DNA from: Infirmifilum sp. NZ
GTDB lineage: Archaea > Thermoproteota > Thermoprotei > Thermofilales > Thermofilaceae
NCBI RefSeq assembly: GCF_022693705.1
Contig: NZ_CP094288.1
Span: 1,474,451-1,538,450 of the forward strand
Length of the DNA stretch: 64,000 bases
Direction: 5' to 3'
The position numbers and the translations under genes are program-made. Shown piece by piece: positions 22,272 through 31,376 of this stretch. Within the stretch, counting starts at the first letter, position 1; the number at the start of each line of letters is the position of its first letter. The notes under the pieces were generated by a model. The model was not told the origin of the DNA. It saw nothing but the letters and a program-made list of their open reading frames with translations, and made no database searches.

Positions 22272-23384
22272 CTATGGACCCGAGAGCAGCTTCGCGACGC
22301 TCCTGCCTGCCTCGAGGAAGGTGCCTGCTACGGGTGCATAGCCCTCGGCGATGTACCTCTGGCCCTCTGTGAAAACCCACTCGAGGAAAAGCGAAAGCGC
22401 CTTAGCCTTCTCCCGAGGGTAGGCGCTCGGGCTCTTCACGATAAGGTAGCTGACGGAGACTATTGGGTACGCGCCGCTCGCCTTCACGTTCAGCGTTTGG
22501 TCGAGGAGGTTTAGCTTGCTCACGTCTGAGGCGGGATCCAGCTTCACGCTCACCCCTTCCAGTGCCTTCGCCACAGACTCAGGGGTGGGAATAATGTACT
22601 CGCTGAGAGCGTTTTCGAGCGCGACCACCCCGAGGTTTTTCGTGTACGCGAGCTCGACGTAACCGAGCGAGTACGGTGTATTCCTAACAGTCTGCGCTAC
22701 GCCCTGGTTGCCCTGCGCGCCAACCCCCCTGCCTACAGAGTCTAGAGGCCACTGAACAGTGAGACCGGCTCCTACCCGCTCCCTCCACTCCTGGGATACC
22801 TTTGACAGGAAGGCCGTCACGACGTTGGTCGTTCCGCTGGCATCACTCCTGTGAACGAAGATTATCTTCTGGTGTGGTAGCTTTAATCCAGGGTTGAGGC
22901 TGGCAATGCTCGGGTCGTCCCAGTACTCTACCCTACCGAGAAGCACGTTCACCAGTACACTCTGGGAAAGCCTCAGGGTGGCGTTGCCCAGCTCCGGGAT
23001 GTTGAACACGAACGCCACACCCCCTGCAACCCACGGGATCTGGTACACCGCGCCGTAAGCGCTTCTGGCTTTCTCCCAGTCAGCGGTCTTTAGCGGGACG
23101 TCGCTACAGGCGAAGTCGACGACGCCCTGAATGAAGTCTGACTGGCCTTTGCCGCTACCGCCGCCGGCGTACTCCACCTTGATCGTAGGGTACTTCTTGC
23201 TGAACTCCGAGACCCAGACGTTTATCTGGGCTTGCGGGAAGGTCGCGCCGCTCCCCGACAGCGTTGCGCTAGGGTAGTTGGGTTGCGCGGTTTGGCTTGT
23301 AACGGTGGGCCGGAGGAGCAGACCGAGCAACGCTAAGGCCACTGCCGCCAGCACGACCGATCCGATTGCTACCAGTTTTTTCAT
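22272..23384 (-). CDS. pstS: Phosphate-binding protein PstS
   Basis: A 370-residue extracytoplasmic phosphate-binding protein. The N-terminus is a signal or anchor (MKKLVAIGSVVLAAVALALL). The phosphate-binding loops are LSGSGATFPQAQ, GGGSGKGQSDFIQGVVDFA and HRSDASGTTNVVTAFL. In archaea it is tethered outside the membrane and delivers phosphate to PstC/PstA. A TATA-like TTTATATAGAGG near 23410-23421 lies about 30 bases before the ATG. It is the first gene of the pst cluster. The two AbrB-PhoU genes at 33.6 and 37.1 kb may be linked in function. Confidence 0.92.
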   Translation of the reverse strand: MKKLVAIGSVVLAAVALALLGLLLRPTVTSQTAQPNYPSATLSGSGATFPQAQINVWVSEFSKKYPTIKVEYAGGGSGKGQSDFIQGVVDFACSDVPLKTADWEKARSAYGAVYQIPWVAGGVAFVFNIPELGNATLRLSQSVLVNVLLGRVEYWDDPSIASLNPGLKLPHQKIIFVHRSDASGTTNVVTAFLSKVSQEWRERVGAGLTVQWPLDSVGRGVGAQGNQGVAQTVRNTPYSLGYVELAYTKNLGVVALENALSEYIIPTPESVAKALEGVSVKLDPASDVSKLNLLDQTLNVKASGAYPIVSVSYLIVKSPSAYPREKAKALSLFLEWVFTEGQRYIAEGYAPVAGTFLEAGRSVAKLLSGP

Positions 23385-23506
23385 GCTGGTCGTGCCTACA
23401 ACTAAATACCTCTATATAAATCTACCCCCTATCTACATAGAAATATATATGGAACGACGGGGCGGAAACCTTTTAGCTCTGCGTACCAACTTCTTCTTCG
23501 AAGAGC

Positions 23507-24283
23507 GTGGAGAGGCTCTCCACAGGCATCAAAGGGCTCGACGACATACTTGCCGGCGGTGTACCCGAGGGTTTCTTCGTGGCCTTGGTCGGCATGCCCG
23601 GAACAGGGAAGACGATCGCCTGCCTGCACTTCGTCAACGCCGGTCTCCTGCGCGGCGAGAAGGCGATCTACGTGACGACGGAGGAGAGCAGGGAGAGCAT
23701 AATAAGGCAGGCATCCCAGTTCGGGATGGACTTCGACAAAGCCTACCGTGAGGGCAGGCTCATAATAATCGACGCGCTCATGCGGAGCACCAGCGACGAG
23801 TGGAACCTGAACCTCGTCACCGTCGAGGAGATGCTGGACAAGGTGATAGAGGCCAAGAAGAGGCTCGGCTCAAAGGCTAGAAGGCTGGTGATCGACTCGA
23901 TGAGCGCCTTCTGGCTGAGGGCCCCTGTGAAGGCAAGGGAGGAGAGCTACACAGTGAAGAGGATCCTCGCCAAGTGGGACCTCACAGTCTACGCCACGTC
24001 CCAGTACGCCATAACCACGGGAGGCGCATTCGGCTGGGGCCTCGAGCACATCGCCGACGGCATCATACACTTCAAGCGCAGGGTGATCAACGGCGTTCTC
24101 ACAAGGTACATCATTGTCGAGAAGATGCGGCAAACCCCCCACGACCTCCGAGCCTGGGAGATCGCCGTAATCGACGGCAAAGGCCTGGTTCTGCTGAACC
24201 CCCTGTCGCGCAGGATGGAGGACGAAGCCCTGCCTGAGAGCGTCTCCAAGAGGATCAAGAAGGTTTTAAGCGAGGAAGAGTGA
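23507..24283 (+). CDS. RadA/KaiC-like ATPase
   Basis: A 258-residue single-domain KaiC/RecA-type ATPase. It starts with the KaiC-family N-terminus (RLSTGIKGLDDILAGGVPEG), followed by Walker A (GMPGTGKTI) and Walker B (RRLVIDSMSAFW). The catalytic glutamates are in YVTTEESRESI. Such archaeal proteins act as signalling or recombination-linked ATPases (archaeal KaiC, Rad55-like). This one has no second domain and no obvious DNA-binding extension. It is divergent from pstS. SWIM proteins can pair with RecA paralogues in other systems, so a link with the SWIM gene at 11245 is conceivable but unproven. Confidence 0.82.
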   Translation: MERLSTGIKGLDDILAGGVPEGFFVALVGMPGTGKTIACLHFVNAGLLRGEKAIYVTTEESRESIIRQASQFGMDFDKAYREGRLIIIDALMRSTSDEWNLNLVTVEEMLDKVIEAKKRLGSKARRLVIDSMSAFWLRAPVKAREESYTVKRILAKWDLTVYATSQYAITTGGAFGWGLEHIADGIIHFKRRVINGVLTRYIIVEKMRQTPHDLRAWEIAVIDGKGLVLLNPLSRRMEDEALPESVSKRIKKVLSEEE

Positions 24284-24480
24284 GAAAAACCCCTCTCCCT
24301 GCAGTTATTATGCCTTCTCAGTTTACCTGTGCTCAATCTATGCTCCTGTTCCCACCGGGTTGGCGAGGTAATTGTGAGTCAGTGTTTGCCATCTCCGCTA
24401 ACCTCCACCAGCCACTTCGTGCTCAAGCCGAAATCGGCACAGGCTACTTCTGGTAGTGCACTGCTGGGATCGGGCGCGTC

Positions 24481-24490
24481 GCTTAAATAG
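24481..24490 (+). promoter_or_regulatory. TATA box of the epimerase gene
   Basis: GCTTAAATAG lies about 26 bases before the GTG at 24511, giving a leaderless message and fixing that start. Confidence 0.6.
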
Positions 24491-24510
24491 CTCTGCGGGC
24501 AACCCTTCGC

Positions 24511-25437
24511 GTGGGCTCGGTAGTAATCACCGGGGGCGCTGGCTTCATTGGGCACAACCTTGGGCTTTTCCTTAAAGAGAGGGGGCACACCGTCACTCTC
24601 GTGGACACGCTCGAGAGAGCCTCACCGCTCGCCCTCGAGAGGCTTAGGCGCGCGGGCCTGCCCGTGATCCGTGCGGATGTGAGGAATAGGGCGGCTGTGG
24701 CCTATGTTGCGCGCGGCGCGGACCTCGTCGTCCACGCGGCGGCGTACGTGAGCGTGGAGGAGTCTGTCGAGAAACCTGAGCTATACATGGAGAACAACGT
24801 CCTCGGAGCGTTATCGGTAGCTAGGGCATGCCTCGAATCGGGCGTGCCCTTGCTCTACTTCAGCTCGGCCTCTGTGTACGGCGAGCCGCAGCGCCTACCC
24901 ATCGACGAGAGCCACCCCACTAAGCCCCTCTCACCTTACGGGCTGAGCAAGCTGTTCGGCGAGCAAATACTCGAGCTCTACCGCGGGCAGGGTCTGAAGT
25001 ACACCATCTTTAGGCTCTTCAACGTTTACGGCCCCGGCCAGACCAGCAGCTACGCTGGAGTGGTAACCAGGTTTATCGAAAGAGCGCTAGCGGGCGAAAA
25101 GCTCACCATATACGGGGACGGGACTCAGACACGGGACTTCGTGCACGTGACAGACGTGGCCAGGGCTGTGGAGCTGGTTCTCGAGAAGGGGGCGTCGGGT
25201 GAGGTTTTCAACATAGCTAGCGGTAAGCCGACCACGATCAACGAGCTAGCCCTCCTGGTCAGGAAGCTGGCTTGCCCCGATTGCGGCGTCGAGTACCAGC
25301 CGCCCAGGCCGGGAGACATCAAGCACAGCTACGCCGACATCAGCAAGGCGCGGAAAACGCTCGGCTTCGAACCGAAAATAGGGCTAGAGGATGGCCTGAG
25401 AGACCTGATACTCCTGGCCAGAGCAAAGCAATGGTAG
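24511..25437 (+). CDS. NAD-dependent sugar-nucleotide epimerase/dehydratase (GalE-like)
   Basis: A 308-residue extended short-chain dehydrogenase. The Rossmann motif is ITGGAGFIGHNLG, the catalytic Ser is in YFSSASVYGE, and the YxxxK pair is in SPYGLSKLFGEQ. Conserved substrate-side blocks FRLFNVYGPGQ and IYGDGTQTRDFVHVTDVA place it among UDP-glucose/GlcNAc 4-epimerases and related enzymes. It would supply sugar nucleotides for surface glycans or protein glycosylation. It precedes the biotin ligase gene by 50 bases on the same strand. Exact substrate unknown. Confidence 0.88.
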   Translation: MGSVVITGGAGFIGHNLGLFLKERGHTVTLVDTLERASPLALERLRRAGLPVIRADVRNRAAVAYVARGADLVVHAAAYVSVEESVEKPELYMENNVLGALSVARACLESGVPLLYFSSASVYGEPQRLPIDESHPTKPLSPYGLSKLFGEQILELYRGQGLKYTIFRLFNVYGPGQTSSYAGVVTRFIERALAGEKLTIYGDGTQTRDFVHVTDVARAVELVLEKGASGEVFNIASGKPTTINELALLVRKLACPDCGVEYQPPRPGDIKHSYADISKARKTLGFEPKIGLEDGLRDLILLARAKQW

Positions 25438-25486
25438 CCGCGCGAAAACGTTCAAGTGACCCCTCGCACCTCTTCCACAAGCACGT

Positions 25487-26263
25487 ATGGGCGGGAAACC
25501 TACCTTTGAGGATCTTCCGTCGGTGTGGCCAGGCCTCGAAGTACACCGCTTCGAGACTTGCTCCGCCTCCTCGCAGGACCTCGCGCGCGGCCTTCACCGC
25601 CCGGGCACCCCCTGCCTCGTGATCTGCGAGGAAATCCTGAACGCGCGCGGCAGGCTCGGGAGAAAGTGGTACGCTCCCAGAGGGGGCCTCTGGTTCACCC
25701 TGGCGCTAGGACCCCTCCGACTAGAGAACCCCTGGCTCCTGGCGCTTGCTGGGGGCCTCTCAGTAGCGAAGGCCTTAACGAAGCTCGCAGGGGTTGAGGC
25801 CAGGATTAAGTGGCCCAACGACGTTCTCGTGGGGGGAAAGAAGGTGGCCGGTGTGCTTCTCGAGGCATCCCAGCTCGGGGAGGGGCTTGAGCTACTCCTG
25901 GGTGTGGGGGTCAACGTCAGCAACCCGTTGCCCAGCGAGCTGCGCGCGACCGCTACCACCCTCCTCGAGGAGACTGGTAAGGCCTTTGACCCTCAAGCAC
26001 TACTCGTGGAGATCCTACGGGAGCTCAGAGGGTATCTTGGCTTCCTAGCTGAGGCGCGGAGCGAAGGCATCATCAGTGAGGTGAGGGCGCTGTCCGCTAC
26101 CATCGGGCGAAGAGTCAGGGTGGCGTTGCCTGGAGGAGGGGAGGTGAAGGGCTATGCTGTCGACGTCGACAGCCTCGGGCGCTTAATCGTGAAAACCGAG
26201 GACGAGAGAGTGGTGGTGCTGGAGGCGGGGGACGTCGAGCACCTCTTCCATGACGCAAAGTAG
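25487..26263 (+). CDS. birA: Biotin--protein ligase (BirA, no DNA-binding domain)
   Basis: A 258-residue ligase that makes biotinyl-AMP and attaches biotin to a carrier protein. The biotinyl-AMP loop is ARGRLGRKWYAPRGGLW, KWPNDVLVGGKKVAGVLLE is the catalytic lysine block, and a small C-terminal SH3-like domain follows (IGRRVRVALPGGGEVKGYAV). It lacks the N-terminal winged helix of bifunctional BirA, so it should not regulate transcription. No biotin carboxylase genes lie in the window. Confidence 0.92.
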   Translation: MGGKPTFEDLPSVWPGLEVHRFETCSASSQDLARGLHRPGTPCLVICEEILNARGRLGRKWYAPRGGLWFTLALGPLRLENPWLLALAGGLSVAKALTKLAGVEARIKWPNDVLVGGKKVAGVLLEASQLGEGLELLLGVGVNVSNPLPSELRATATTLLEETGKAFDPQALLVEILRELRGYLGFLAEARSEGIISEVRALSATIGRRVRVALPGGGEVKGYAVDVDSLGRLIVKTEDERVVVLEAGDVEHLFHDAK

Positions 26264-26290
26264 AAATCCGATGGAACCGATACAGGCACA

Positions 26291-27121
26291 ATGCTGAAGA
26301 TAACGGTTCTCGTGGACGACTCCGCCTTCGGAAGCAGGGGCCTGCTCGCGGAGCACGGCTTCTCGATGCTCGTGTACTACAAGGGCAACCTAGTTCTCCT
26401 CGACACGGGGCAGACCGGAATGCCTCTCCTGCTAAACGCGCAGCAACTCGGAGCAGACCTGGCGCGCCTCACCGCCGTGGTGCTCTCGCACGGGCACTAC
26501 GACCACACAGGCGGCATCTACGCTTTAACCCGTGTGCTGAAGACAAAACCGCTCCTGGTAGCACACCCGCTCGCGTTAAAGCCCGCAGTAAAGCTCGAGG
26601 AGGGCTCGAGGAGGTACATCGGCATCCCCTACTCTCAGAGCTTCCTGGAGGAGCACTTCAGCCTGACGCTTGAGAAGGGGGTCCTGGAAGTGTCGCCGGG
26701 CGTATTCTTCCTTGGGGAGGTTCCCAGGTACTACCCGGAGCTGACCAGCCACCTCCCTGACACCTACGTGCTGGAAGGCGGTAGGCTCGCGCCCCACACC
26801 TTCACCGATGACACGGCGTTGGCGGTGGATCTCGGTGAGGAGCTGCTGGTGGCGACGGGGTGCGGCCACAGCGGCTTGGTAAACGTTACTCTGCACGCCG
26901 AGAAGGCTCTGGGTAAGCCGGTGACAGCAGTTCTCGGCGGCTTCCACCTCGCGGGGAAGCCATTAGACTACCTCAGGGTCGTCGAGGAAAAGCTACGCGA
27001 GCTGGGCGTTGTCAGAGTTTACCCGGGTCACTGCACCGGGCGCGTGGCGGCGACGAGGCTGCTGGAGGCGTTCCAGGGGGAGGAGCTGCGGGTGGGCTTC
27101 ATGCTCGAGGTCGATCATTAA
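26291..27121 (+). CDS. Metallo-beta-lactamase-fold hydrolase (COG1237 type)
   Basis: A 276-residue MBL-fold protein. The metal motif is LSHGHYDHTGG near residue 66, preceded by the strand LVLLDTGQTG, and further ligands lie in TGCGHSGLVN and LGGFHLAG. The overall shape matches the branch that includes the archaeal dihydropterin/RFA-P synthase-like proteins, which act in methanopterin-type cofactor synthesis. That specific role is not certain in this organism. It follows birA by 27 bases and may be cotranscribed. Confidence 0.82.
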   Translation: MLKITVLVDDSAFGSRGLLAEHGFSMLVYYKGNLVLLDTGQTGMPLLLNAQQLGADLARLTAVVLSHGHYDHTGGIYALTRVLKTKPLLVAHPLALKPAVKLEEGSRRYIGIPYSQSFLEEHFSLTLEKGVLEVSPGVFFLGEVPRYYPELTSHLPDTYVLEGGRLAPHTFTDDTALAVDLGEELLVATGCGHSGLVNVTLHAEKALGKPVTAVLGGFHLAGKPLDYLRVVEEKLRELGVVRVYPGHCTGRVAATRLLEAFQGEELRVGFMLEVDH

Positions 27122-27133
27122 TAACTTAAGTTA
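27122..27133 (+). promoter_or_regulatory. Palindromic TATA element before the radical SAM operon
   Basis: TAACTTAAGTTA is a perfect 12-base palindrome directly after the hydrolase stop codon and about 50-60 bases before ATG 27184. It can serve as TATA box and may also bind a dimeric regulator, for instance the winged-helix protein encoded just downstream. Confidence 0.45.
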
Positions 27134-27183
27134 CTAAGCAAATGTTTTGGATTTACAGTTTTTCCAGATCTCTGTGGAAAGCT

Positions 27184-27639
27184 ATGATTCCCGTTGATCT
27201 ACCGGGTGGTGTTCTCCATGAGGCCTTGTCCGTGCTGTCGGGGGCGTTTTCACCCCTCAACCTGCCTAAGTCGAGCGCCATGGTTCTCGCTCTGCTCTAC
27301 ACCTTGGGGAAGCCCCTCGACTGCGTCGAGATCCAGCGCGTCACAGGCTACAGCAAGTCAGCGGTTTCGGCGGCTCTACGCGTCCTCGAGAGCCACAGGC
27401 TGGTCCACAGGTTTAGAAGCGGGCGGAGGAACTTCTACGCTCCCTCGATCCCGCTCGGGAGGCTTGTGGCTGAGGCGCATATAAGGATGCTTAAGACAGC
27501 CAGGGAGAGGCTCAGGGAGATATCGGCTCGCGCCCCAGAGCTCGGGGAGCGCGTTGCGCTCCTCGACTCGGAGCTCTTTAAAGCTATACGCTCACTCGAG
27601 GCTGGTCTCCATGGAGGTAAGAGTGAGAGTAGCATCTAA
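27184..27639 (+). CDS. Winged-helix transcription regulator (MarR/GbsR-like)
   Basis: A 151-residue regulator. The helix-turn-helix is visible at about residues 40-75 (CVEIQRVTGYSKSAVSAALRVLESHRLVHRF), followed by a wing (GRRNFYAPS) and a long C-terminal helical dimerisation region. The frame opens at 27142, but the TATA-like palindrome at 27122-27133 and the GGAAAG before ATG 27184 favour the shorter form. Its 3' end overlaps the next small gene by 29 bases, and a radical SAM gene follows, so it probably controls this operon. Confidence 0.7.
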   Translation: MIPVDLPGGVLHEALSVLSGAFSPLNLPKSSAMVLALLYTLGKPLDCVEIQRVTGYSKSAVSAALRVLESHRLVHRFRSGRRNFYAPSIPLGRLVAEAHIRMLKTARERLREISARAPELGERVALLDSELFKAIRSLEAGLHGGKSESSI

Positions 27640-27805
27640 GAGCGAGGCGGTAGAGGCGGTCAACGCGGCCATCAAGAACAGGGCTAAAAGGCTTGTGCTC
27701 GAGGTAGTCGCCCAAAGCCCTGCAGAGGCCGCCGAGGTCGTGAGGGAGGCGCTGGGCGAAATCATACCCTTCACGGTTGAGGTGAGGGTGGTTAGGAGTG
27801 CTTGA
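27611..27805 (+). CDS. Small alpha/beta protein of unknown function
   Basis: Sixty-four residues starting at ATG 27611 (MEVRVRVASKSEAVEAV). The pattern strand-helix-strand-helix-strand is clear, ending FTVEVRVVRSA. It is reminiscent in shape of small dimeric proteins such as Pcc1, but the Pcc1 signature is absent, so I make no family call. It overlaps the regulator gene upstream and the radical SAM gene downstream (8 bases), which suggests it is translated with them and may be a partner of the radical SAM enzyme. Confidence 0.5.
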   Translation: MEVRVRVASKSEAVEAVNAAIKNRAKRLVLEVVAQSPAEAAEVVREALGEIIPFTVEVRVVRSA

Positions 27806-29348
27806 CGTCGTAATAACCACCGACCGCTCCATGATGACGAACCACCACAGGAAGGAGTTCATCGGCTTCTTCACGACCGCTCCCCCCGTCGGGTTGCCGG
27901 AGTGGGCTTGGATGTGGCTCAGCGCTCCGAGGCCAAAGGTCGACAAGTTCGGTAGGCCGCTGGAGGCGCCCTACGGTCTGCGGAAGGTTGAGGCGAAGCT
28001 CCTGGAGGAGGGCTTCAACGCGGCCGTAGTGGACCCGGACTACATCGACCGCTACCTGAAGAGCGCGAAAGTGCTCATGGTGGGGCACCACGACTACTTC
28101 GCCATGAACTCCCCCAGCGTCGAGTGGTGGGCAATAACCGGGCAGGAGCCTGTGAACAGCAGGAGCTTCAAGAGGCTCATGCGCAGGCCAAGCATACGAG
28201 AGGCTAAGAGCAGGGGGCTTAGGATCATAGCAGGAGGGCCGGCGGCGTGGCAGTGGCTCTGGAGGACCGAGTACTGGAGGGAGTTCGGCGTGGACACGGT
28301 TATCGACGGTGAGGCTGAGAGGGTTATAGGAGATATCGTGCGCAAGGCGCTGGAAGGCGAGGAGCTCCCAGCCTACGTTTACGTCGGCCCAGAGGACGCC
28401 CCCAGCCTCGACGAGATACCCGAGATTAGAGGCGCGAGCATCAACGGTCTAGTTGAGGTGATGAGGGGGTGCCCCAGGAGGTGCAGGTTCTGCCCCGTGA
28501 CCCTGAGGCCCGTGAGGTACTACCCGCTGGAGAAGATAGAGAGGGAGTTGCAGGTCAACGTGAAGGCAGGCATAAGGTCCGGGGTCATACACTCGGAGGA
28601 CATCCTCCTCTATGGCGCTAGGGGCATCGAGCCCAACCCAGATGCGCTCCTAAAGCTTCACAGCCTCGTAAAAAGGTACTACAGGACGATGGCGTGGAGC
28701 CACGTGACGCTGGCCGGAGTGAAGTACGCGGAGGAGAAGTACAGGCTGGTATCGAAGCTAACAGAAATCATCTACGACGACCACCAGGACTGGATCGGCG
28801 CGCAGGTCGGCCTCGAGACGGGCTCCAGGAGGCTCGCCAGGATCATAATGCCCGGGAAAGCCGCCCCCTACCCGCTCGACAGATGGCACGAGGTGGTGGA
28901 GGACGCTCTGGCGATAATGCACGACTACCGCATTGTCCCAGCGCTCACGCTGATCCTCGGCGTGCCCGGCGAGACCGAGGATGACCTCATGGAGACAGCC
29001 GAGCTCCTTGACAGGATAAAGGGCTACAGGAGCCTCGTAGTGCCCATGTTCTTCGTGCCTATGGGCTACCTCAAGGACCAGCAGGGCTTCATCAGGGAGA
29101 GGATCACGGAAGCCCACGTCGAAGTGATGTGGCGCGCGCTTCAGCACTCCCTGCATTGGGGTGAGGACATAGCCTTCAAGATGTACCTCAGGTCGCCGAA
29201 GCACCTGCCGCTAAGACTGCTCCTCAGAGTGTTCCTCCTCTACGTGAAGTCAAAGACCAGGGAGATCGAAAGAACCATGCGCGAAGCAGGCCCCTCAGCC
29301 CTACTTGCGCAGGGGCAGGTCGCTGAAGCTAAAGTAGCAAATTTATAG
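27798..29348 (+). CDS. B12-binding-type radical SAM protein
   Basis: A 516-residue protein. The radical SAM cluster motif CxxxCxxC is in MRGCPRRCRFCPV at about residue 226. Upstream, residues about 50-190 resemble the cobalamin-binding Rossmann-like domain found in this class (GLRIIAGGPAAWQWLW; DTVIDGEAERV). Downstream, VGLETGSRRLARIIMPGK and LTLILGVPGETEDDL are typical TIM-barrel blocks. The reaction is unknown; relatives include methylthiotransferases, B12-dependent methylases and ring-modifying enzymes. The GTG start overlaps the 64-residue gene upstream. Confidence 0.82.
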   Translation: MLDVVITTDRSMMTNHHRKEFIGFFTTAPPVGLPEWAWMWLSAPRPKVDKFGRPLEAPYGLRKVEAKLLEEGFNAAVVDPDYIDRYLKSAKVLMVGHHDYFAMNSPSVEWWAITGQEPVNSRSFKRLMRRPSIREAKSRGLRIIAGGPAAWQWLWRTEYWREFGVDTVIDGEAERVIGDIVRKALEGEELPAYVYVGPEDAPSLDEIPEIRGASINGLVEVMRGCPRRCRFCPVTLRPVRYYPLEKIERELQVNVKAGIRSGVIHSEDILLYGARGIEPNPDALLKLHSLVKRYYRTMAWSHVTLAGVKYAEEKYRLVSKLTEIIYDDHQDWIGAQVGLETGSRRLARIIMPGKAAPYPLDRWHEVVEDALAIMHDYRIVPALTLILGVPGETEDDLMETAELLDRIKGYRSLVVPMFFVPMGYLKDQQGFIRERITEAHVEVMWRALQHSLHWGEDIAFKMYLRSPKHLPLRLLLRVFLLYVKSKTREIERTMREAGPSALLAQGQVAEAKVANL

Positions 29349-29429
29349 CCCTCTTCTAGGTTTCTTCCTCAGATGATGAGTGACTCCAATTCCGAAAAAT
29401 AATGAAGAATGGTGACAAGTCTGATTTCC

Positions 29430-29750
29430 CTACGGTGCAATGATAATCGGCCTCCCCTCGACTAAGGCCTGAACCAGCTTCCTCCTGGCAGCCTCGACGA
29501 TCCGCCAGAGTGTTCCACGCGAAACCCCCATCTTCGCCGCGGCCTCATCCTGGGTGAGGTCCTCCAAGTACACGAGCCGGAGAGCCTCCACTTCATCCGG
29601 CGTGAGCACGATGGGCTCCCCCTGCACCTCCACCCCGTTCTCGTCGACGGGTATGAAGGTGAGCTTTGGGACTGGCCCCCAGATCCACCTGCTTTTCGGC
29701 GGCCTGCCCCTACGGCAACCTCTCCTCCAGACCCACGGTGGTCCATGCAC
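29430..29750 (-). CDS. UPF0251/DUF134-family DNA-binding protein
   Basis: A 106-residue protein. The N-terminal half has the RGRPPKSRWI block of the DUF134 family. The middle carries IVLTPDEVEALRLVYLEDLTQ, and the helix-turn-helix is EAAAKMGVSRGTLWRIVEAARRK, sigma-70 region 4-like. These are probably small regulators with a metal-binding variant region; here the N-terminus holds one cysteine. The GTG start at 29750 lies downstream of an AT-rich promoter (about 29772-29795). It is monocistronic, between the radical SAM gene and guaA. Confidence 0.82.
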   Translation of the reverse strand: MHGPPWVWRRGCRRGRPPKSRWIWGPVPKLTFIPVDENGVEVQGEPIVLTPDEVEALRLVYLEDLTQDEAAAKMGVSRGTLWRIVEAARRKLVQALVEGRPIIIAP

Positions 29751-29813
29751 AGGCCCTCTGCCTCTCGGATGTCTAATTACATAAAATACTACATAAAGCG
29801 TTCGTTTCAGCCC

Positions 29814-31376
29814 TCACTCGAACTCGATCGTTGCCGGCGGCTTGTGGGTGACGTCGTAAAGGACCCTATTCACCCCCTCGACCTCGTTCACCAGCCTCTC
29901 GGCAAGCCTCTCGAGGAAGTCCCAGGGTAGCTTCGCGAAGCTCGCCGTCATAGCGTCCTCGCTCTCAACAACCCTGAGGGCCAAAGCGTACTCGTAACTC
30001 CTCTCGTCGCCCTTAACTCCAACCGTCTTGACCGAGAGCAGCACGGGGAATGCCTGCCACACCTTCTCGTACAGGCCCGCCTTCCTGAACTCCTCCTCAA
30101 CGATCACCGTCGCCTTGCGGAGTATCCTCAGCTTCTCCTCCGTGACCTCCCCCACAATCCTGACCGCGAGGCCGGGACCCGGGAAGGGGTGCTGGGTGAT
30201 GACCTCCTCCGGCAGTCCAAGGCTCCTCGCGATCCTCCTAACCTCGTCCTTGTAGAACTCCGCCAGCGGCTCAACGATCTCCAGCCCCGGGATAGCCTCC
30301 ATGACGACGTTGTGATGGCTCTTTATCTTCGCGGTAGCCTTCCCCGTCGCGCCGCTCTCAACCCTGTCAGGGTATATGGTGCCCTGAACCAGGTACCTGA
30401 ACCCGCCGACCTCCCTGTTCAGCTCAAGAGCCTTCTCCGCGAAGACGTCCGCAAAGGTCTTAGCGACCACCCTCCTCTTCTCCTCCGGGTCCGTCACACC
30501 CCTCAGCCGGTCGAGGAAAAGGCCGCTCGCGTCCACGTAGAATACGTTCTTGAACCCCATCTTCCTCAAAACCTCGAGTGTTCTCTCGCTCTCCCCCTCG
30601 CGGAGCAGCCCTGTGTTAACGTGGATCACGTAGATGTTATCGCTGCCCACAGCCCTCTGCACCATAACGGCGGCTGTCAGGGAGTCGACGCCCCCGCTTA
30701 CGGCTGTCAGGGCCTTCCCGCGTAGCTCCTTTTTTAGGCGCGAGATCACCTCAGCTGCCACGTCCTCGACGAACCAGTTGGGCTCGAGCCCAGCCACTCT
30801 CTTCAGGAAGTTCTCGAGGATCGCTCTCCCGTACTCGGTGTGCCGGACCTCCGGGTGGAACTGGACGCCGTAGATTGGCAGCGATCTGTGCCTGAAAGCC
30901 GCCACCTCAGAGTACTCTGTGGAGGCCAGGGTCACGAACTCCTCTGGGAGCCAATCGACGGCGTCCCGGTGAGACATCCACACAACCTGGGTCTCAGGGG
31001 TTCCGCTGAAGAGGGGGTCGTTTCTTAAGACCCTTAGAACGCTAAGGCCGTACTCGGCCTTCTCCTTGCGCGAGACGCGCCCGCCGAGCAAGCTGGCGAT
31101 GAGCTGGTGCCCGTAGCATATCCCTAGTAAGGGTATCCTGCTTCGGATAATGTAGTTGAACACCTCTATTTCCGGCTTAGGGCTGTTCTCGACGTATATG
31201 CTGGAAGGCCCGCCCGAGAATATGACGGCGACCGGGTTTAAGCGCAGGAATTCCTCGAGGGAAACGCTGTAAGGCGCAAGGACGGAGTAGAAGTTCAGCT
31301 CCCTAACCCTCCTGGCGATGAGGTGGGCGTACTGCCCGCCGAAGTCGAATACTACCACGCTCCGCCTAGATTCCAT
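29814..31376 (-). CDS. guaA: GMP synthase (glutamine-hydrolysing), fused single chain
   Basis: A 520-residue enzyme that turns XMP into GMP with glutamine and ATP. Residues 1-195 are a class I amidotransferase with catalytic cysteine in GICYGHQLIASLLGG and histidine in YGVQFHPEVRHTEYG. Residues about 205-400 are the ATP pyrophosphatase with PP-loop TAVSGGVDSLTAAV. The C-terminal dimerisation domain ends KPPATIEFE. Many archaea split this enzyme in two genes; here it is one chain as in bacteria. The start overlaps the end of the amidohydrolase gene by 11 bases, so it is the third gene of the operon guaB-amidohydrolase-guaA. Confidence 0.95.
   Translation of the reverse strand: MESRRSVVVFDFGGQYAHLIARRVRELNFYSVLAPYSVSLEEFLRLNPVAVIFSGGPSSIYVENSPKPEIEVFNYIIRSRIPLLGICYGHQLIASLLGGRVSRKEKAEYGLSVLRVLRNDPLFSGTPETQVVWMSHRDAVDWLPEEFVTLASTEYSEVAAFRHRSLPIYGVQFHPEVRHTEYGRAILENFLKRVAGLEPNWFVEDVAAEVISRLKKELRGKALTAVSGGVDSLTAAVMVQRAVGSDNIYVIHVNTGLLREGESERTLEVLRKMGFKNVFYVDASGLFLDRLRGVTDPEEKRRVVAKTFADVFAEKALELNREVGGFRYLVQGTIYPDRVESGATGKATAKIKSHHNVVMEAIPGLEIVEPLAEFYKDEVRRIARSLGLPEEVITQHPFPGPGLAVRIVGEVTEEKLRILRKATVIVEEEFRKAGLYEKVWQAFPVLLSVKTVGVKGDERSYEYALALRVVESEDAMTASFAKLPWDFLERLAERLVNEVEGVNRVLYDVTHKPPATIEFE

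Noticed and set aside
27611-27805. KEOPS subunit Pcc1
   Set aside because: Size and fold pattern are similar, but the conserved Pcc1 C-terminal block (LRA--NS) is absent.
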